41,382 nt of DNA from Leptolyngbya sp. DLM2.Bin27 (GTDB taxonomy: Bacteria; Cyanobacteriota; Cyanobacteriia; Phormidesmidales; Phormidesmidaceae): positions 1 to 41,382 of the forward strand of contig RECJ01000176.1 of NCBI GenBank assembly GCA_007694115.1, given 5' to 3'. The translations under genes and the position numbers were made by a program. The first letter of the stretch is position 1; the number at the start of each line of letters is the position of its first letter. Positions 37,005 through 41,382 of this stretch are shown one piece after another. A model generated the notes under the pieces. It saw only the letters and a program-made list of their open reading frames with translations. It had not been told where the DNA came from and searched no databases.

Positions 37005-37664
37005 GCGATCGGGCAAGACATGGATTTTGGCAACAGGTTTAACTTTCCGGCTGAGCGGCTGCAACTAACCTTTGTAACCCGCTCAAATGTCTCGGCAGTC
37101 CGCTCCAGCCGGATTGTTAGCTTGCTTTCGCATACTCTTAGGAACTCATCAGCAAGGTATGTTCCCAAACCTCGATTGACCGGTTAGTCAGAGTTACATG
37201 AGGGAAAGCACCTTATAAGCTTGACGATCACAAGACTTTATTGGTAATAAGATGGCCAAAATCTAGTCAAACGCTTACTGGGCAAGGCTTTGAGAGGATT
37301 TTAGGCTGATCGCTGAAACCCTTATATATCGGGGCTTCCACAATTTCCAATAAAGTTTACACAATGGATTGCCAAGCCTACGAGCGTACCCAATCAATCC
37401 TCTTTAACATCATCGACTTGCAAGCAGCATACCCGAAGTAATATCTAAGCTGGCTTGACGAAAGAACCTCAGCTTACAGCAAGAAGCAATCTGGCTGCTT
37501 TATCGGTTGTCGGCAAAATATTGCCTCGGCAATAAATAAAATGCTGTCTGAAATGCTAGCTCAATAGCCGTTTAGGGCATTTTGAGCATTTAGCCTTGCA
37601 TTAACAACAGTTGCCGAGGCAATATGAATTTGAATTTAGCAGCCAGGCTGGTTCAGTAAGACCT
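37005..37664. other. AT-rich gene-free stretch
   Basis: About 660 bp with visibly lower GC than the first 36 kb. No intact gene was found. A frame from an ATG at 37364 would run 67 codons to 37567 but is interrupted by one TAA at 37439. The stretch also holds a perfect 15-bp inverted repeat (37518-37532 and 37611-37625). I looked for transposase fragments and tRNAs and saw none. Confidence 0.6.
37518..37625. repeat. 15-bp perfect inverted repeat, 78 bp apart
   Basis: ATATTGCCTCGGCAA and TTGCCGAGGCAATAT are exact complements. The DNA between also contains a nested pair (AAATGCT ... AGCATTT). The structure could be the ends of a small miniature element or a long stem-loop downstream of the 1202-residue gene, which ends 40 bp away. 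Confidence 0.65.
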
Positions 37665-40600
37665 TTAGATCGCCGAAACCGCTATCTGAAGTCCTCCGCA
37701 CACCACATCAGCAACCGCCATAACCACAATTGCTGCCACCTTGACTTCAGCCTCAGAGTTGACCGCCACCGTATAGCCTAATCGAGCAAGGTCGGATACG
37801 ACATTACTGGTCTCGTCCACGATCGCAATACTTCGAGAACGACCAGCAGGTTTCTCAGACAACTCATAGAAGTGCCAGCAAGAGCAAAACAAGGCAGGTA
37901 TGACGAGCACACCATCGACGATCGCACCAACGCCTCGCCCGTCAGCCACACTAAGACCCTTAAGTTTAGGCTTTCCTGCAAAATAGGATTGTGCGGGACC
38001 AGAAAAAATGACTTTAGCAAGAAGCCGAACTGCAACTGTGCCACGATTAACCCACTGAACAGCGGTTTGCTGGATCGGATCGAAGGGTACGAGTAAGTTG
38101 GCCAAGCCTTGACCACAAGCACCGACGATTGCAGCAGCAGCAGATGGAATAGCAAACGGATTCTCTCCGGTTTCTTCAGCTGCTTCTGCGGAATCCAAAA
38201 CTGCAGACAGGAGTCCACATATTCCCGATACGGCATGTCCAACGACGAAAACTGCACTAGAAATAGCTGGCGACAGCTCAATCGGTCCCTCTGCTGACGC
38301 TGATGGTGATACGCCTGATAGGTTAGATGCACCAGACATAGATGCTTCCATAGCGAGGGGAGTTGAACCAGAATACATACTCGATATAGGTGGTACAGGG
38401 TTAGCCGAATCAGGCATCGGTGCCGCTAATGCCTGGGGAGTTGGACCAGAATGTATACTCGATATAGGTGGTACAGGGTTAGCCGAACCAGGCATCGGTG
38501 CCGCTGCCATGACGAGGGGAATCGCTCCAGGGAATGCACTCACTACAGACTGAAAATCGGTCGTATTGATCAGAAATGATGTTTCATGGTTGTCGGGGAA
38601 TGGAGCTACGTTGTGCACGATCTTGTAGCCGACCGTCACGGGTACAGCCGCGACCCAGCAAGCAACGTCAAGAAAGGAAAATTCTGGGATGCCAATGTCG
38701 CTTAAGATATCCGAGAGCACTGGAATATGTATTGGGGTGTCAAACAATTGGAGTGCGGCTTTGGCGAGATCATAAACAATATCAAACAAGGCATCGATCA
38801 CATTCTGAGCACTTTCCAACACTACGTCAGCAACAATCCCAATAACCGCTTTAAATAGGTCAACAACGCTCATACTTGGAGCTTTTTCTGCAAGCGCCTG
38901 CAAGCTGAGCAAGGCATCACCGAGCGTATCTCCTTCCTTTTCCAGAGCCTGTATCAGCACGTCAATTGGGTTTGAGGGTGGTTCCGAAGTTGCCGATGGT
39001 CCTGTGAACACGGCATTCTGGGCATTGTTTTGAAAATGATAGGAGAGTAGCGAGCCTGGTGAACTGTGACCAGCCGACGGAGTTGATTTGCTGTTGACAG
39101 TTGCAGTCCCCTCAGAGCCAAGTCCCGGCAGATCACTAATACCTGCCCATCCGTTAACTGCCTGTTTAGCGGAGGTGATCATCTTGTCAAATTCACGCTT
39201 CACTTCCTGAATCTCATCAACCTGGTGATTGAGAAATAGCTTCGTCAGATTATGCAGAACGTTTTTGGTACGTTTGATGTCGTCCCATTCAAACAGGAAC
39301 TCGACAAACTTAATGATGTCTTTGATTGCAGTCTTAACTGCATTAAACACCCACTCTACTGCTCCAACGACCGCATCAACTGTGTCTAGTACAGCTCGAT
39401 ATACTTGCTCACCGATTCTCACAATGAAGTGCCAAGCGGAGGTTGCTGCATCTTCAATCACTTCTACAATTGCTTGCACTCCTGATTTCAACCAGTTAAA
39501 TAAGTCGCCCGCTGCTACAGCAATTGCATCCCCAACGTTCATTGGGGTAGCCGAAACATTGACTGATGCGAAAGCAGCGACTGCCATCGGTGGTTCAGAA
39601 TTTGCCTGATCATAGCTCTTGCCCAGATTTGCCAGCGCACTTGCAACAGCCTTGAGGTTGTCGTCAGATGTATTGCTGGCAACTAAAGACTTGGGATTTC
39701 CTTTGTCATCTCGGCTCTGAGCAGTTCTAAGCTTGTCAGGAGTATCCAGTGCAGCAAGTTTCTTAAATGGCTTCTCCATCGGGTTGATGACAAGTGGTGA
39801 GCCGCTTCCGGTGGAAACGGTGAAGGTTGTGCCAGTTAAAGTGCCTGTTGCCTCAATAATCGTGATGGAACCGAGGGCATTCGACTGAATGTGGATTGGA
39901 ATATTATCAACTACGTAGTACAGATCATTGATATATACAGCACAGCGATTGCTGGCACTTAGGCTGAGCGATATATCTTTGAGCAAAAGACCTTGCTGAT
40001 CGGTAGTCTGAATCGTCGTGGTGTAGGAGTTGAAAGAAATGGACTTTCCTTGCGGCGGACTGGGTAAGGTGATTTCATTAGTTTGCCATAGTGTTGAGGT
40101 TGGAGATTGGGTGATCCGCTGTAACTTTCCATTCCCTGCTGCAAAGATGGTATTACCACCGTCTACACCATTGATGTAAGGCGATATTTGTTCGATACCA
40201 AAAAGAATAGGCAGCGGCACACTCCAAGCCGTAGGATTTGCAGCATCCGACTGTGGGCAGGTCGTGTAATAAACTTGATTACTCGCATTGTGCCCCCACA
40301 AGGTAATCGCACCGTTATGACACATCGCCGCAAGTTTATTGGTGTTGGATAGGACTTCGTTGGTAATCAAGGGAAGTGCGATCGCGCCATCCGACTGATT
40401 ATTGCTGGCAAAGTAGTAGAGGGTTTTGCCACTCACTGCAAACAAGTCGCTTGATAGATCTGTGTTCCGAGTTGTAGCAATGGCGCTTGCTGTAATCCCT
40501 CCAGGTAAATTCAAGCGAACAGGGGTGGGTGGAGCACTTCCATAGACATTGATTACTGGGCAAAACTCCAATTGTCCGCTCCCTCCCGCATGACCGACAG

Positions 40601-41273
40601 TATAGAGTCCATCAACTCGTCCCTTACGCGCTCTGCCGAGGCAACTGTCGTACTTGTCCACTTCAATATCAATCGGAAGATCGTGAGTGTTCCAGTAGCG
40701 ACCACTCTTTTTGCTGGGATCGATATAAAATCGTCTTACGTCTTTGACAGCGCTGTTCGGATCGCGGACAACATCAACAATAATGTATTGCGTTGCACCC
40801 ATCGTCTCACAAAGGAAAACATTGGCAATCTCTAGCTTGGAGAATCTCATCTGCGGATTGTCATATTCGTATGACACCCAGTTAGGTGAATCTGCCCAAG
40901 CTGTATCTTTATTGGAATTGCCAAGGCATAAGTACAAGTGATCACCAGCGTCGGTGTGAATCACCATTGCCATCCCTAATGAGCCGTCTTGTGCGCTTTG
41001 ACCGACTTCAAATGTGCTGCATTGCGCCTCGGGTTGTCCCGCAAAGGCTTTTTTAATCAGAGCACTACTCAAGTCTATTTTTGTCCAACCGGCTGCGGAA
41101 GTGCCGCTCTCTTCACGAATCAAGTAGAACGTGTTATCGGTGCCAATCGCAAACAAAAGAGAATGACCATCACTGGTTTGCAATGCTTCAAACTTCTTTT
41201 GGGGCGAGATAATCTCGGCGTGGAGATAGTTAGTCATCATTTCTGATGAGCAGGTCAGATTGATTGTGGTCAT
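37665..41273 (-). CDS. Very large protein of unknown family, probably acquired
   Basis: 1202 residues. I do not recognise a family. Residues ~25-480 are beta-rich with loosely repeated blocks (LLFAIGTDNTFYLI, DLFAVSGKTLYYFA, GAITLWGHNASNQVYY, NTIFAAGNGKLQRI), like a beta propeller. Residues ~575-720 are long amphipathic helices (WLKSGVQAIVEVIEDAATSA to EIQEVKREFDKMIT). Residues ~780-870 are hydrophobic helices. A Pro/Ser-rich stretch with two 26-residue repeats follows, then hydrophobic helices at the C-terminus. There is no signal peptide, secretion motif or enzyme motif. Lower GC than the rest of the window and the adjacent remnants suggest transfer. A propeller plus membrane-active helices recalls large toxins, but that is speculation. 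Confidence 0.85.
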   Translation of the reverse strand: MTTINLTCSSEMMTNYLHAEIISPQKKFEALQTSDGHSLLFAIGTDNTFYLIREESGTSAAGWTKIDLSSALIKKAFAGQPEAQCSTFEVGQSAQDGSLGMAMVIHTDAGDHLYLCLGNSNKDTAWADSPNWVSYEYDNPQMRFSKLEIANVFLCETMGATQYIIVDVVRDPNSAVKDVRRFYIDPSKKSGRYWNTHDLPIDIEVDKYDSCLGRARKGRVDGLYTVGHAGGSGQLEFCPVINVYGSAPPTPVRLNLPGGITASAIATTRNTDLSSDLFAVSGKTLYYFASNNQSDGAIALPLITNEVLSNTNKLAAMCHNGAITLWGHNASNQVYYTTCPQSDAANPTAWSVPLPILFGIEQISPYINGVDGGNTIFAAGNGKLQRITQSPTSTLWQTNEITLPSPPQGKSISFNSYTTTIQTTDQQGLLLKDISLSLSASNRCAVYINDLYYVVDNIPIHIQSNALGSITIIEATGTLTGTTFTVSTGSGSPLVINPMEKPFKKLAALDTPDKLRTAQSRDDKGNPKSLVASNTSDDNLKAVASALANLGKSYDQANSEPPMAVAAFASVNVSATPMNVGDAIAVAAGDLFNWLKSGVQAIVEVIEDAATSAWHFIVRIGEQVYRAVLDTVDAVVGAVEWVFNAVKTAIKDIIKFVEFLFEWDDIKRTKNVLHNLTKLFLNHQVDEIQEVKREFDKMITSAKQAVNGWAGISDLPGLGSEGTATVNSKSTPSAGHSSPGSLLSYHFQNNAQNAVFTGPSATSEPPSNPIDVLIQALEKEGDTLGDALLSLQALAEKAPSMSVVDLFKAVIGIVADVVLESAQNVIDALFDIVYDLAKAALQLFDTPIHIPVLSDILSDIGIPEFSFLDVACWVAAVPVTVGYKIVHNVAPFPDNHETSFLINTTDFQSVVSAFPGAIPLVMAAAPMPGSANPVPPISSIHSGPTPQALAAPMPDSANPVPPISSMYSGSTPLAMEASMSGASNLSGVSPSASAEGPIELSPAISSAVFVVGHAVSGICGLLSAVLDSAEAAEETGENPFAIPSAAAAIVGACGQGLANLLVPFDPIQQTAVQWVNRGTVAVRLLAKVIFSGPAQSYFAGKPKLKGLSVADGRGVGAIVDGVLVIPALFCSCWHFYELSEKPAGRSRSIAIVDETSNVVSDLARLGYTVAVNSEAEVKVAAIVVMAVADVVCGGLQIAVSAI
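38357..38512 (-). repeat. 78-bp tandem repeat inside the 1202-residue gene
   Basis: Two adjacent 78-bp units encode AAPM-P-SANPVPPISS and about ten further residues each (26 residues per unit). They differ at a few positions. A third, more degenerate unit (MEASMSGASN) may follow. The unit is a Pro/Ser linker, probably flexible. Confidence 0.8.
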
Positions 41274-41382
41274 GGTAAATACTTTCTGGTGGGTGATAGG
41301 TTTGAACGTAGCGGTTCCGATACGCTTGATCAGCTAAGTAGATGCTGGTGGATAAGCTCGACTATGTAACGAAATGCGAAGG
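41274..41382. other. Upstream region of the 1202-residue gene, cut by the window edge
   Basis: About 110 bp preceding the start at 41273. AGAAAG lies about 5 nt before the ATG, a weak ribosome site. Promoter boxes cannot be named with confidence, and the next gene lies outside the window. Confidence 0.4.

Noticed and set aside
37005..37664. Possible insertion-sequence remnant
   Set aside because: Apart from the inverted repeat, no transposase fragment, target duplication or DDE-type motif could be read in any frame.

Overview
This is a stretch of cyanobacterial chromosome. Three things point that way. HIP1-type octamers (GCGATCGC) are scattered through most of the window. Several genes belong to cyanobacterial quinone biosynthesis: an MPBQ/MSBQ methyltransferase for tocopherol/plastoquinone and a DHNA-CoA-type thioesterase for phylloquinone. 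Many of the hypothetical proteins look cyanobacterial. High GC from 1 to about 36 kb, with many palindromic intergenic repeats, suggests a filamentous Leptolyngbya/Nodosilinea-like organism; that placement is inference. No tRNA, rRNA, CRISPR array or intact transposase was seen.

Layout. 0.2-3.1 kb: a probable operon of biotin-protein ligase (birA), a secreted M23 peptidase, a 4HBT thioesterase and a tiny one-helix membrane ORF. 3.1-3.65 kb: a gene-free stretch with a strong free-standing terminator that may hold a small RNA. 3.65-6.4 kb: a 7TM-PAS-GGDEF diguanylate cyclase, then the quinone methyltransferase, whose 3' end overlaps the converging class I aldolase (fda). Divergent from fda is moaA. 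8.9-12.3 kb: a hypothetical protein, a DUF427 protein and an oligoendopeptidase F. 12.3-15.8 kb: a membrane-anchored caspase-fold protein lacking both catalytic residues, a secreted hypothetical, rpmF with a clear promoter, and a DUF4870 membrane protein. 15.9-21.1 kb: a lipoprotein, small hypotheticals, a cupin/DUF2283 pair and ndk. 21.4-25.9 kb: a PHP phosphoesterase overlapping a 1211-residue membrane/hydrolase protein. 26.2-30.4 kb: a FecR-domain protein behind an 11-bp tandem-repeat array, an M20 amidohydrolase and an M17 aminopeptidase. 30.5-35.9 kb: a small hypothetical, clpB, a pentapeptide-repeat membrane protein and a lone DppB-type permease.

From about 35.9 kb the character changes. 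The DNA becomes more AT-rich and carries remnants: a decayed addiction-module antitoxin, a DUF29 gene, a broken carboxysomal (CcmM-like) fragment and about 660 bp of non-coding DNA with a 15-bp inverted repeat. It ends with a 1202-residue reverse-strand protein that I cannot assign to a family. This end looks like a recombination-prone, probably acquired segment.

Most genes are housekeeping or conserved cyanobacterial and do not form one pathway. The most interesting items are the 1202-residue protein, the catalytically dead caspase homologue, the 1211-residue fusion protein, the 11-bp array upstream of the FecR gene, the 33-residue ORF and several families of palindromic repeats.
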